A stretch of DNA of 64,000 bases from Tritrichomonas foetus (taxonomy: Eukaryota; Parabasalia; Tritrichomonadida; Tritrichomonadidae): NCBI GenBank assembly GCA_001839685.1, contig MLAK01001215.1, positions 6,676-70,675 on the forward strand. Direction: 5' to 3'. Made by a program: the position numbers and the translations under genes. Position 1 is the first letter of the stretch, and each line of letters begins with the position of its first letter. Shown piece after piece: positions 11,701-20,121 of this stretch. Below the pieces are notes generated by a model, which was not told where the DNA came from, searched no databases, and saw only the letters and a list, made by a program, of their open reading frames with translations.

Positions 11701-14333
11701 AAATTAAAGCCACTAAACCAGTAAAACAGCCAAAGCTAAAGCCACCAAAAGAAAATGTTGAGCCACCAAAGAAAAAGTCACAACTCAGGCCTGAACCAAC
11801 TAAAACAGAAGTTAAGAAAGATTCTAAGAAAGAAGAATCTAAGCCTAAAAAGCAAAGAAAGAGAGATGAGCAACCTCAATATAAAAAAGAAACACCAAAA
11901 TCACCAACTAAAAATCTTCAACAACAAAAGAAATTACATATCAAAAATATTCCAAAAAGTCCTGAACCAAATTCCTATGTCGACAACAAAGGACAAATTG
12001 TTGATCCTTCTCGAAAATATAAAGATAATTCGGGCCAGGTAATTTTATTAAGCAATAGACAATATGTTGATCCTAATGGGAAAGTTGTCCAATTGAAACC
12101 TGGTGAATATTTAAACGAAAATGGCGAAGTTATCACAATTCAAAAGAATCAAGTTATTTCATCAAATGGAGATGTTATTGATTTACCAGCGGGTCAATTT
12201 ATTAATGATAATGGTCAACTTGTTAACGAAAAAGGTGAACTTATCAATGAAAATGGTGAAGTTTTGAAAGAAGGTGAAAACCCAAGATATGTTGATGTTA
12301 ATGGACATATTAAAGTTGCTCAAAAAGACGGTAATAATAATGATAGACAAAATAATACGCTCAAGGCCAACAACAACAATATTAAAAACAATCCCAGGAA
12401 CATCAATAAAAATAATGTTAATAATCCAAGTAACCATAAAAACAATGTTCCAGGCAACACTGTGAATAATAATGACAATGGTAACAAGCTAAATGCTGTT
12501 AATAACAATGTTAATAATATCAGCAAGAGTGAAATAAATGAAAATAGCAATGAACAGAATAAAGTGAGTCCCCCCATTCCAGCCATTATTGATGAAAATG
12601 GCAAAGTCTTAATGAATCTTCATATCAATGAAGACGGAAAAGTGGTAAATGAAGATGGTGAAGTAATTGAAAATATTTATGTAGATAAACAAGGACATCT
12701 AGTAAATGAAAACGGTCAGTATGTCAACAGCAAAGGCGAACTTGTAAATGCAACAGGTAAAGTTAAATATTGTAATATGGCTTCACAATATGATCCAATG
12801 AACGATGAACCTCCAGCTGAAGTTAGTGAGGAAGTGAAAGAACAAATTGATCAATTCCAGAAAGCTTATAATCCTGATCCAGAAAAGAGAGAATTCGAAA
12901 GGCCAAAAACACCACCGCCTGTCCGTTGGATTAAAAAGCCTGCTCCACCAATTCGAAAACTTTGTTCAACGCCTTTAGCAAAGAAATATCCCAAACCATT
13001 CGTTTTACCACCACCTAATTTCATTTTGGATCCAGAAGCGGTATTGGCACTTTTTGGAAGAGGTCATACCGAATTACTACCACTTGTTGAAAGAATCAAA
13101 AGAGATTATTTCGTTTATCAAACGCATATTGCTTTACCACCATTAAGCCTTACGCGTGGTTTTTCTTATCGAATAACACCTCCTGTATTTGATGATGGAA
13201 GTGGTCGACAATGGCCACCTCAAACAGTCCGATTTAATTCACCAAATCGCTTTGATACAACGTTTCGCCCAGTTGTAAAGAAAGTTTTTGCAGCAACGGC
13301 ACGAAATCGCCCAGTTTATACTATTGATGTGCCTTTATCAATGATGCCAACTGATATATCTAGTCTAAATAATACTAATAATATCATTAACAACAATAAT
13401 GATCATGACAATAACGAAGAAAAAGATGAAAATATAAATGAAAATGAAATAGATAATAATCAAGTGGTTGTTCCGAAATCACCTGAAGGCAACGAGGAAA
13501 TATCTCCTAGGAAACACCAACTTAAACTTGAACTTCCTCAATTGAATAGAAGTTTTAATTATAACAATCAAAGATACCCATCTGAAGATCCATATAATGA
13601 CAGCAATATTTATCCTGTTCAACAAGTTGCTGGACTTCAGATTAATACATCATCACCAGTTTCACCTCGTCTTCGACGCTCAAATCAAAATAGTATAGGT
13701 CGACCAACTCCATTAAGTGCACGTCGAAATAGGAAAGAATTCAGCAATACGAGTCCAATAGTGATACCAGGTTCATTTAATATTGATTCCGAATCCGATA
13801 ATGATCCACAGCCACTTGTGAATCCAAATAACACATTACATCCTTCGAAATGCCGAGGATCAAAAGTTCCACATGTTTATCCAATGTCTGCTCGAAATCC
13901 GGCAACTTTGAAACAAAGCCTTCCTTTCAGAAGATCATTAAGAGACAGTCCAAATGCAAATTCTGTTCGAAGAATTCTTGCTTCTCTTAATCGTCCTTTG
14001 AATAATTTATTGGATAATGATCTTTCACATCCATCAACTCCATCTTCTGCAGCCATCAAAGATTATACTTTTCTGCTTGATCCTCTAAATAATAATGATT
14101 CAAGAATTGAGCAACAAGATAGCGGAAATGAATCCAATGAAATTGGATCAGGAGCACGGTTTATGCTTCCTGATTTTTCTAAAACATATACTAAAAAGCT
14201 TACTAAACCAACAACAAAAAATAAAAGTGTGCCAAGCAGAAGAAGGAAAACAGATAATAACGAAGTTAGTGATTATGTATTTTTGCCAACTTATGAACTC
14301 GAGAAGGAGTTACTTACTGGATCAGGTGAATAA
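8796..14333 (+). CDS. Giant WD40 protein with K/E-rich and N-G repeat regions (1845 aa)
   Basis: Residues ~1-640 form tandem WD40-like blades (GIKVWNISW, GVCIWKKDGK, SLDNTFMLWDY), probably two propellers. Next comes a highly charged Lys/Glu region (~690-1040, many KEPK/KKE repeats). Then there is a run of short repeats of the form Y/I-V-D/N-x-N/K-G-x-V/L (about 1058-1178 and 1264-1322) split by an Asn-rich spacer. A conserved-looking globular segment follows (~1370-1530, VRWIKKPAPPIRKL, VLALFGRGHTELLPL, YRITPPVFDDGSGRQWPP). The tail is disordered, with many SP sites. WD40 proteins with long charged tails (WDR87/WDR97-like) are often ciliary in other protists, so a cytoskeletal or flagellar role is possible but inferred. 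ATG-ATG starts at 8796/8799; stop is TAA. It converges on CFAP45. Confidence 0.75.
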   Translation: MMETVKRSQRIKFMNDYVNNLKFGIFETVTHSLGPQSIGCVFPVNKAEMVAVTMKEMTLFEGDEIKAKARYNFACACYIPEVTLIVGHTYRGCEFFAMQTNDISNPILSHFPSEHMGVYHMIYSSKSHVIITVGTGIKVWNISWVELGKKMFSSNAKVIISLRASFANNYETPILNPPVFDYESERLFLPTSEGIQTFSIDGIPCNLVTGLPADTRTIFTYCPVNKKVITFDISSGVCIWKKDGKIEKRVNTVGAAILSLAFIDPQNIVYMNSQGSLFIMNIKSGSQFHCYESTQRPTRFFLTKLYHKPIIALGTGSVLKLLDIVVPWKVWNLNISKPKIVDRYSKFEKAARILIHTDNSFVKLYSPRNRKQINAATPNTATTLFSSFYDRGVFIEYKFDQEKYEFTENVIQTIVTEPRDHLFVTFDNGFLSIFDCAVSPCVEKLSFKLNALFVEMVMFQGVWCYAIGRFDGGVSILDYMSYEVLKTIPICKDKIYGMKYHYASNCLLFLLYHNMVLLDLKSCQIVDNMRFDFTEMARLHGDILYLGYKDGDLMRYNISDKCFKPLSYDSLKPHTAQITSFGFGKKYYMSSSLDNTFMLWDYAHNKITQVFVPFPLYSVSFLGSRREILLGLEHEVMIMDSSVLFGEEVDPEIKVIDNYDTLEDPLDPKLLVIQSMKAGEKEENTPVFLRTSPRRSYKRSLMKYQLEKAKLEEQGRLLIEKENGVAAATDEDRDRQYAEMQNFLKEPNQPHIITKPQETVVEEEPNEDEDENPNTSKDSKKEIKPRKPREKKSASDFLKDQFLKESAPKKVRRRKVKPEDEEERRKREEEERKKISVDTEKANNLLNMLNSKTSNQNNKKSYGRKSDIDISKMNFVACTEKNEEMKEEPKKETPKEEYEYYSSYSEDYDYDDDGEGNRKRSKKKKEKKPHKPKVHKEKPTKEPKDAVHKEPKEPKEKKAKEPKEAPHKEIKATKPVKQPKLKPPKENVEPPKKKSQLRPEPTKTEVKKDSKKEESKPKKQRKRDEQPQYKKETPKSPTKNLQQQKKLHIKNIPKSPEPNSYVDNKGQIVDPSRKYKDNSGQVILLSNRQYVDPNGKVVQLKPGEYLNENGEVITIQKNQVISSNGDVIDLPAGQFINDNGQLVNEKGELINENGEVLKEGENPRYVDVNGHIKVAQKDGNNNDRQNNTLKANNNNIKNNPRNINKNNVNNPSNHKNNVPGNTVNNNDNGNKLNAVNNNVNNISKSEINENSNEQNKVSPPIPAIIDENGKVLMNLHINEDGKVVNEDGEVIENIYVDKQGHLVNENGQYVNSKGELVNATGKVKYCNMASQYDPMNDEPPAEVSEEVKEQIDQFQKAYNPDPEKREFERPKTPPPVRWIKKPAPPIRKLCSTPLAKKYPKPFVLPPPNFILDPEAVLALFGRGHTELLPLVERIKRDYFVYQTHIALPPLSLTRGFSYRITPPVFDDGSGRQWPPQTVRFNSPNRFDTTFRPVVKKVFAATARNRPVYTIDVPLSMMPTDISSLNNTNNIINNNNDHDNNEEKDENINENEIDNNQVVVPKSPEGNEEISPRKHQLKLELPQLNRSFNYNNQRYPSEDPYNDSNIYPVQQVAGLQINTSSPVSPRLRRSNQNSIGRPTPLSARRNRKEFSNTSPIVIPGSFNIDSESDNDPQPLVNPNNTLHPSKCRGSKVPHVYPMSARNPATLKQSLPFRRSLRDSPNANSVRRILASLNRPLNNLLDNDLSHPSTPSSAAIKDYTFLLDPLNNNDSRIEQQDSGNESNEIGSGARFMLPDFSKTYTKKLTKPTTKNKSVPSRRRKTDNNEVSDYVFLPTYELEKELLTGSGE

Positions 14334-14467
14334 TATATTCACATACTTTACATGTATTCGAAAATAAATTGTTTGTATTCTTAACTCTCTATTTTATATA
14401 TGAATTTACATGACAATAGAATGATCATTATAATAATTTTATTAATGTATAATCATAACTTAGTTAA

Positions 14468-15853
14468 TTATTTCAATACAAATCTCTTATTTTGAAGATC
14501 TGCAAGATATTTTTCAGGAATTCCTTCTGAGCGAAGTTGATCGAGCTTCATTTGCCTTATTCTTTCCAATCTATCCATGTAATCATTATTCAATTCATCC
14601 AGATGCTTTTGCTCATCTAAATTATTTAATGGCTGCATTCTTTTAACTTCTCTTCTCGCTTGAGTATCTGCCAATAGATCTTTTCTATAATCTTCTTGCA
14701 TCTTTAGTTTCCTTTCATGTGCTTCTCTTTCCTTTTCCCTATTCTGTCTTTGAGCTTCTGTTATTCGATCAAATTCGGCTTTTTCAATTGCAGCTATTTC
14801 AATAAGTCTTCTCTGTCTCAGTAATTGAGCTTGTTCTCGATCTTGGCGCATTGTTTCTGTTAATTGCTGGGTTTTGTGAATTTTATCGAGCTCTTGTTCG
14901 CGAGCCTTTCTTTCTTGTTCTTCGGTAATTCGTCTTGCTCGAAGTTCATCTTCAATTGCTTTAGAATCGAGAACTCTTTGTTGTAATTTCCGAACTTCTG
15001 CGATTTCTTTTTCCTTTAGTGCTTTCTGAGCAAGAACTTTCCTTTCATATTCTTCTTCACGTGCTGCTTTTTCTTTCTGGTAGGCAATTATTGCATTTGA
15101 TTCTTCAATTTCTCTTTCTTTTTCTTGCTGTTTCCTTTTCATTGCAAGAGAGTTAGCAGTCATGCATTCTGTCAGAAATTCAGATGATCTTTTCTTCTTT
15201 TCAGCAACAATACTCTGCTCTTCTTCAAGTGCTCTTTTATTTGCACGTATCATTTCTAACTTTTCTCTTTCCCTTCTTGTCATTTCAAGGTTATTGTTTG
15301 CCCTCTTTTCTTCGATTTGGGCCATTAAAACTTCACCTCCCAATTTCCTTTGTTCTTTCAACATAATTTCTCTATTTTCGTATATTTTGATAGCTCTTTG
15401 ACGATTTTCTTCTAATTTCCTTGCCATTGCTGCATCTTCTTCTTTTTCTTGTTGTTCTCTTCTTTTTTTAAGAAGCATTTGTTGATCTCTAATTGTTCGA
15501 ACTCTTGCCTGCATCATTTCTGCATTCATAGCTTTAACTTCATCCAATTCTTCATTAGCTTTTGCTTCAGCTTCTTTAAGAATTTGATCATGCTCAGCCA
15601 TCTCCTGCATTGTATCCATTTGTTGTTTATACAGATTTTTTTCGGTTTCAGCTTCAAGTAAAGCAGTTCTTTTATTTTTGATTGCCCGGAGTTCATTACG
15701 CTTTCTTTCATCAAGATCTTGGGTTAGAGTCATCTGCTGTGCAGCTGTAAAATGGATCGATTCTTTTTTAACTCTTTTGAAGTTGTTCTTATCTACAATT
15801 ACGGCGTCTGTGGTAACATTAGATATGCGTGTGTTATACTTTGGGTTTTTCAT
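14468..15853 (-). CDS. CFAP45: CFAP45 (flagellar doublet microtubule inner protein)
   Basis: CFAP45 (CCDC19/NESG1) lies inside the B tubule of axonemal doublets. This 461-residue protein is nearly all charged coiled coil of the trichohyalin/plectin-homology type (dense in R, K, E, Q). It has the family's N-terminal layout (DAVIVDKNNFKRVKKESIHF, then a segment starting around QQMTL) and the diagnostic C-terminal end, in which ERIRQMKLDQLRSEGIPEKY is followed by LADLQNK. Its length is close to that of other family members (~500-550 aa). ATG and TAA are clear. An AAACGTTAA element lies ~95 bp upstream of the start (15946-15954). The low complexity means that other MIP coiled coils (MNS1, CFAP53) must be considered, but the C-terminal motif favours CFAP45. 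Confidence 0.82.
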   Translation of the reverse strand: MKNPKYNTRISNVTTDAVIVDKNNFKRVKKESIHFTAAQQMTLTQDLDERKRNELRAIKNKRTALLEAETEKNLYKQQMDTMQEMAEHDQILKEAEAKANEELDEVKAMNAEMMQARVRTIRDQQMLLKKRREQQEKEEDAAMARKLEENRQRAIKIYENREIMLKEQRKLGGEVLMAQIEEKRANNNLEMTRREREKLEMIRANKRALEEEQSIVAEKKKRSSEFLTECMTANSLAMKRKQQEKEREIEESNAIIAYQKEKAAREEEYERKVLAQKALKEKEIAEVRKLQQRVLDSKAIEDELRARRITEEQERKAREQELDKIHKTQQLTETMRQDREQAQLLRQRRLIEIAAIEKAEFDRITEAQRQNREKEREAHERKLKMQEDYRKDLLADTQARREVKRMQPLNNLDEQKHLDELNNDYMDRLERIRQMKLDQLRSEGIPEKYLADLQNKRFVLK

Positions 15854-16416
15854 GTCTGTTAAGATGTTAGATGTGAGTTTCTAATATTAACGAATTTTCG
15901 AATTGAAAATATTTTGATGGCTTTTTTCTGAGAGAAACATCAAAGAAACGTTAAAATTTCGTATCTCTCGATTGAAACTTTAAAAGATGATAAAATTTAT
16001 TAGTATCATGTATATGAATTAGATTGTTATTATTTGTAAAGTTGACCATCAAAAATCACAAATGAATCAAAGTTTCTTTACTTTATTCGAATTGAAGCGA
16101 TTTTGTTGCTTTCTTATGCTCAAAAGTAGCATGTGTATTTCCATGATTGTAGGAATTGAAATTAGACAGGAAAAAGATCTTATCAAATCATTGAGATATT
16201 GGTTTTATTTTTTCAAATCGATAAATTATGCAAGATAATACTTTTTAATGTTATTAGAATCAGTAAATACTTCATGAAAAATGAATCTAAGTAGATCACA
16301 TCATTATTTTATGATGTTTTGCTCAAAGACCATATATGCGTACAAAACTATTTTGGTTAAAAAGTTTGTATGTCAGTATTTTTCCTCTACAATTTTCAAG
16401 ATTGTCATATTTACAA
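15854..16416. promoter_or_regulatory. Divergent intergenic region between CFAP45 and TAF12-like gene
   Basis: A+T-rich spacer with an AAACGTTAA element at 15946-15954. The plus-strand frame of the TAF12-like gene extends back to an ATG at 16336, but this extension is hydrophobic and unlike the family, so 16336-16416 is treated as leader. I see no other gene. Confidence 0.5.
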
Positions 16417-16785
16417 ATGCAAAATAGTAACATCGATTTGGCGAAAACTATCTTCAAAGAACATGGAGCATCCGATCTTTTAGCACAGATGATTGAAGGC
16501 GAATCGCTTGCGCCTGAATCAGAAGCCCTTATTAACGATATCGGGGCCACATTACTAACTCAAATCACAGAGCAGGCTTTTCTTACCGCCAAAAGCAGAG
16601 GATCCGATTCAGTCGGAAAAGAAGACATCATTTTTGTAGCAGAAAAGTATTTCCCTGAAAAAAGGAGACACCAAAATCCGAATAATGAGCCACCACAAGA
16701 AAATAATGGATCTTCTGAACATCAGCGTCGAATGGAAATGGTTCGTCAATTTAATGAAATGAATGATCAAGAAAGTCAAGACTAA
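16417..16785 (+). CDS. TAF12: TAF12-like histone-fold protein (TFIID/SAGA subunit)
   Basis: TAF12 is a histone-fold subunit shared by TFIID (paired with TAF4) and SAGA (paired with ADA1). Residues ~1-80 fit a histone fold: LLAQMIEGESLAPESEALIN (helix 1 and loop), then a long central helix with ITEQAFLTAKSRGSDSVGKED, and a third helix IIFVAEKYFP. The pattern, an acidic helix followed by a helix with an (A/T)AK-x-R-x-S turn and KED, is that of TAF12 rather than H2B or NF-Y. A Gln/Asn/Glu-rich tail follows. I chose the ATG at 16417 (122 aa) over the upstream ATG at 16336, whose extra 27 residues are hydrophobic. TAA stop. An ADA1-like gene lies at 60775 in this window. Confidence 0.65.
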   Translation: MQNSNIDLAKTIFKEHGASDLLAQMIEGESLAPESEALINDIGATLLTQITEQAFLTAKSRGSDSVGKEDIIFVAEKYFPEKRRHQNPNNEPPQENNGSSEHQRRMEMVRQFNEMNDQESQD

Positions 16786-16934
16786 TTTTTATGAGTATTA
16801 TTTTTATTTGAATAAAATATTATATACTATCGATCAAATCTACAACTGCTTATATTTTTGAATGAAGATGCTAAAAGTATTGAATATATTTACGAGTATA
16901 TTTTCTATTTTATCAAATCACATTTTGGAAATGA

Positions 16935-17177
16935 TTAATAATTGACTTGCATCATTGATAATTGACTTGCATCATTAATAATTGACTTGCATCATTAATA
17001 ATTGACTTACATCATTAATAATTGACTTACATCATTAATAATTGACTTGTATCATTAATAATTGTCTTACATCATTGATAATTGACTTGCATCATTCATA
17101 ATTGACTTGCATTATTAATAATTGACTTGCATCATTAATAATTGACTTGCATCATTGATAATTGACTTACATCATTA
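16935..17177. repeat. 20-bp minisatellite, about 12 copies
   Basis: A 20-bp unit, ATTGACTTGCATCATTAATA, repeats head to tail with starts every 20 bp from 16941 to 17161 (12 starts). Changes are few: G or A at the tenth base, A/G/C in the ATTAATA/ATTGATA/ATTCATA part, and one GTCTT. It lies between the convergent 3' ends of the TAF12-like and TBC1D31-like genes, so it is not in a promoter. A 20-bp period is not a multiple of 3 and no ORF uses it. Confidence 0.95.
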
Positions 17178-17263
17178 TATGTAAAAGATGATAAAAAGCA
17201 TGAAAGAGAAAAATTTATATTTGATATCTATTTTTTAATGATAAAAAACAAACAATTTTGAAA

Positions 17264-18754
17264 TCAGACTTTGTATTTTGATGAATCTCTTCTCTTGGAA
17301 AAGGATTTGAGTTGATTTCTTCGAACTTCTTCTAATTTTCGCTTAAGTTCTGCCTTTTGTTCCGAAAGTTCTGCACTTCTTTTCATTACTCGATCAAGTG
17401 TAGCTTGCTCCTCTTCAGCAGCCTTTTCCATTAATCGATTATGTTTCTTCACCTCTTTTTCATGTGAAAAGTCTCTTTGCTTTATTAAATCAAGTTCAAG
17501 ATTTACTTCTTCTTCTGTTAAACGGGCAGCTTCTTCTTTTACACGTAACCAGTTTGACCAAGTTTGTCTTCTTGTATCCATAACATTTCTCATTTCGTTA
17601 TGTACTCTTTCACAATCTTTCCTCCATTCATTCATTGCATTTTCTTCTTCAATTCTTCTATTCCTAAGCCTTTCCATTCTCAGCCTTTGATTAATTTCTT
17701 CTTTATAGTTTTCTTTAACAAGTAGTTCACGTTCTCTTCGACGAAATTCTTGCATTTGTTCTTCTTCAATTTCTCGAAGAATTGCTCTTTCTGCCATCCA
17801 ATTTTTTCGTTGTCTTTCAATACGTACTGCTTCTTTTTCAATTTCGTAGTTTAGTTCTTCTTGTTGACGAGCAGCCTCAGCCTCCTTCTTAATCCTACTA
17901 ACCTCTTTTTCACGCCATTTAGGAACTTTTTCAACGATTGTCAAGACTGGATAAAATCCATTTGGAAGAGGAACGAAGGATGAATTATTAGGATTTTTAA
18001 TAGTATCTTTTTCAAACAGTCTTCGTGCTCTCTCAATGACAGAATGGACATTCCTTTCATCAATCACTTTTTGTCCTTTAATCAAAGAAAAAGAAGCAAC
18101 TAAATATTCAAGAAAAACAGGCTTTGCTGTCAAAATATTATCAAACATAATTAGAGCAGCTTCGGTTGTCGCCACTTCACTAAACATACTCCTCATTGCG
18201 GGCCACGACACGGCAAGTGGAGCTGATCCACCTTCGGCTTTACAGATTCGATCTATTCTCGAAAGAACAGTGATTGGTGGATTTGGAATAAATGTCAGCC
18301 ACTCTGTGCACCAGTTGGAAATAACTGTCATGACAATTTCAAACGATACAATCGAATCTCTTTCAAACAATCTGAGAAATGGAAAAGCCAGCCCTGGAAG
18401 CCAGTCGCACTCACTGAGAGGAGGATGCCAATATATTAAAGCTGATAATAAGCGCATAAATCGATTAGATAAAACGGAATAACGAATTGGTAAAGTTTTC
18501 GGAAGAATTTTAACTGACGGATGATGCGGCTGTTGAGCATATAAAGCATAGGCATCCTCGTTCATTGGTAAACGGAATAGATATCTCCAAATAATAATTC
18601 GATGTTCACTTGGTAAACAATAATGCTTCGTCATGATTCCCACGAGAGTTTTTTTATTTAAAACGGCAGTTGCTCCAACTTGTCTTGCTAACTGTGCAAC
18701 GTAGTGGTCTCCATCTTCAGTTGCAGCTGAGATCGAAGAACCTTCAAGAAACAT
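17264..18754 (-). CDS. TBC1D31-like protein (TBC domain plus coiled coil, no WD40)
   Basis: TBC1D31 (WDR67) is a centriolar-satellite/basal-body protein with a TBC fold. The TBC-like part (about residues 45-290 of the 496-aa form) has the family's diagnostic stretches: LPSEHRIIIWRYLFRLPMNE, LSALIYWHPPLSE, LPGLAFPFLRLFERD, ISNWCTEWLTFIPNPPI, WPAMRSMFSEV and MFDNILTAKPVFL. The catalytic Arg/Gln fingers of active RabGAPs are not evident, as in this family. A charged coiled coil fills the rest. The N-terminal WD40 propeller of animal TBC1D31 is absent, and there is no room for it because a divergent gene starts 190 bp upstream. The frame reaches back to a GTG at 18835 directly after an in-frame TGA; the first ATG is 18754. 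The stop is TGA. Confidence 0.75.
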   Translation of the reverse strand: MFLEGSSISAATEDGDHYVAQLARQVGATAVLNKKTLVGIMTKHYCLPSEHRIIIWRYLFRLPMNEDAYALYAQQPHHPSVKILPKTLPIRYSVLSNRFMRLLSALIYWHPPLSECDWLPGLAFPFLRLFERDSIVSFEIVMTVISNWCTEWLTFIPNPPITVLSRIDRICKAEGGSAPLAVSWPAMRSMFSEVATTEAALIMFDNILTAKPVFLEYLVASFSLIKGQKVIDERNVHSVIERARRLFEKDTIKNPNNSSFVPLPNGFYPVLTIVEKVPKWREKEVSRIKKEAEAARQQEELNYEIEKEAVRIERQRKNWMAERAILREIEEEQMQEFRRRERELLVKENYKEEINQRLRMERLRNRRIEEENAMNEWRKDCERVHNEMRNVMDTRRQTWSNWLRVKEEAARLTEEEVNLELDLIKQRDFSHEKEVKKHNRLMEKAAEEEQATLDRVMKRSAELSEQKAELKRKLEEVRRNQLKSFSKRRDSSKYKV

Positions 18755-18945
18755 TTGCTTAACGTACAATTTTCGTGTTTTCCATTGAATTTCTAAACGG
18801 CTGCCTATTTTATTGAAATTTTGAGAATTTTTCACTCAAATTTTGATAACATAAACGTTCGCTTCATTCACTCATCAAACTTTGATCAAAGGTGAAATTA
18901 AATCTAACCATAATATAAACGGTCGCTCGCTTGGGAAATACATTG
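18755..18945. promoter_or_regulatory. Short bidirectional promoter with AAACGTTCG / AAACGGTCG
   Basis: This 191-bp gap separates two divergent start codons. It holds two near-identical elements in the same orientation, AAACGTTCG (18853-18861) and AAACGGTCG (18917-18925), each next to a further CGCT/CGCTTC. CG dinucleotides are rare in the surrounding intergenic DNA, so the pair stands out. The core resembles a Myb site (AACGG/AACGT). Confidence 0.55.
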
Positions 18946-19755
18946 ATGACGAATATATATAATTTTCTTGGAATCCCACCAAAAAGAATCGGCAGTAATA
19001 CACCAAATATATCCCCTTCATCAACAGTAGCAATTCAAGCACAAGCCTCAACATTAGTTCGAAATTATTTTCGGTCCATCGAAGTCGACCAAACGGCCAT
19101 CTTATTGCGACAACCACAAGAAGAACTCGCGAATCCAATTTCTACGATAATTGATGACTTTCGAAACACTCGCACGAAATTTTCATCAATTTTTAATGTC
19201 ATTCTTAAAGAAAAAATTAAATGCAATTATGAAATTCGAGATTCAAAACGAGCCCATTACGCCGAAATTTTAAGAATGATCTCAAAAAAAGAATATGAGA
19301 AACTTATTTCATTCGCCAAATTATTGCTTATGAAGAACACTGGTTTAGCCTGCATTCCATATTTTGGCTACATGGCTTCAATCTGTGCACGATCACGCGA
19401 AAATGAGCTTTTCTTTGTAAAGGCGATTGAAAAAACCATTATTTCAAAAGAAGACTATCCAACATTTATTCACATTCTTGATGAAATTAGATGTCTTGAA
19501 ATGAACAAAAACTTTGTTCCACTTCTCGTAGCTTTTATGAAGTTCTATCCTGGCGACCTCTCAACATTCATCACTGGGGGCTACAGAATTGTGCCTGGAT
19601 ACTATCAATACATGAGTCACCTCAAAGGCGGAGCTGCAACAGCTGAAGCTTTGGCAATAATCAAAAGAAAGGCAGCCAAAAATATTCCAAAATTGGAGCC
19701 AGAATCCGAAGAAAACTTTTCAGCTGAAAAACAACCAAATGATGAACAAAAATAA
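18946..19755 (+). CDS. Hypothetical helical protein (269 aa)
   Basis: I do not recognise this protein. It is soluble and mostly helical, without signal peptide or membrane segment. Recognisable stretches are QASTLVRNYFRSIEVDQTAI, FSSIFNVILKEKIKCNYEI, LACIPYFGYMASICA and a C-terminal PGYYQYMSHLKGGAATAEAL before a charged disordered tail. The open frame begins at a TTG (18931), but the first ATG is 18946. It starts 191 bp from the divergent TBC1D31-like gene and probably shares its promoter, which could mean a shared cytoskeletal or basal-body programme (inference only). TAA stop. Confidence 0.75.
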   Translation: MTNIYNFLGIPPKRIGSNTPNISPSSTVAIQAQASTLVRNYFRSIEVDQTAILLRQPQEELANPISTIIDDFRNTRTKFSSIFNVILKEKIKCNYEIRDSKRAHYAEILRMISKKEYEKLISFAKLLLMKNTGLACIPYFGYMASICARSRENELFFVKAIEKTIISKEDYPTFIHILDEIRCLEMNKNFVPLLVAFMKFYPGDLSTFITGGYRIVPGYYQYMSHLKGGAATAEALAIIKRKAAKNIPKLEPESEENFSAEKQPNDEQK

Positions 19756-20121
19756 ATAAAAACAAAAAAATTAGAATTTTCGAATGGAACAATTCGAAAA
19801 TTTCTGATTTAATGAATTGTAATGAATCTCTAACCGCAATTCTTCTCTCTATGTAATGTATATATAAATGTTATAAGTATTTACAAATTTAAAATGATTT
19901 TTATTTTAAGTTTACAGATATACGATGAAAAAACTAACATAATTATGTTGGGTTATTAATTTAATTTGCTTGTGTCAACTCTAAGTTTTAATTGTCAAAT
20001 AATAATCATGAAAGAAAAAGATAAAGAAATTTAAAATATTGTTTTATTTTGAAATGTTTATATATGTGGTAATTGCTATGTAATATTACAAACAGACTCA
20101 TTGTAATACATATTTGTTGAT
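19756..20121. other. Convergent intergenic spacer
   Basis: 3' flanks of the 269-aa gene (plus) and rtcB (minus). A+T-rich, with several TAAA and AATAAA-like strings usable for 3' end formation. I see no gene. Confidence 0.6.

Noticed and set aside
11488..12604. Several ORFs on both strands inside the K/E- and N-rich part of the WD40 gene
   Set aside because: Low-complexity DNA gives open frames in all registers; only the 1845-aa frame is continuous and protein-like.
14095..14367. Second plus-strand ORF overlapping the end of the WD40 gene
   Set aside because: It lies in another frame of a clear coding region and is a shadow.
15162..15714. ORFs in the coiled-coil gene CFAP45 on both strands
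   Set aside because: They are shadows of the periodic K/E/R codons.
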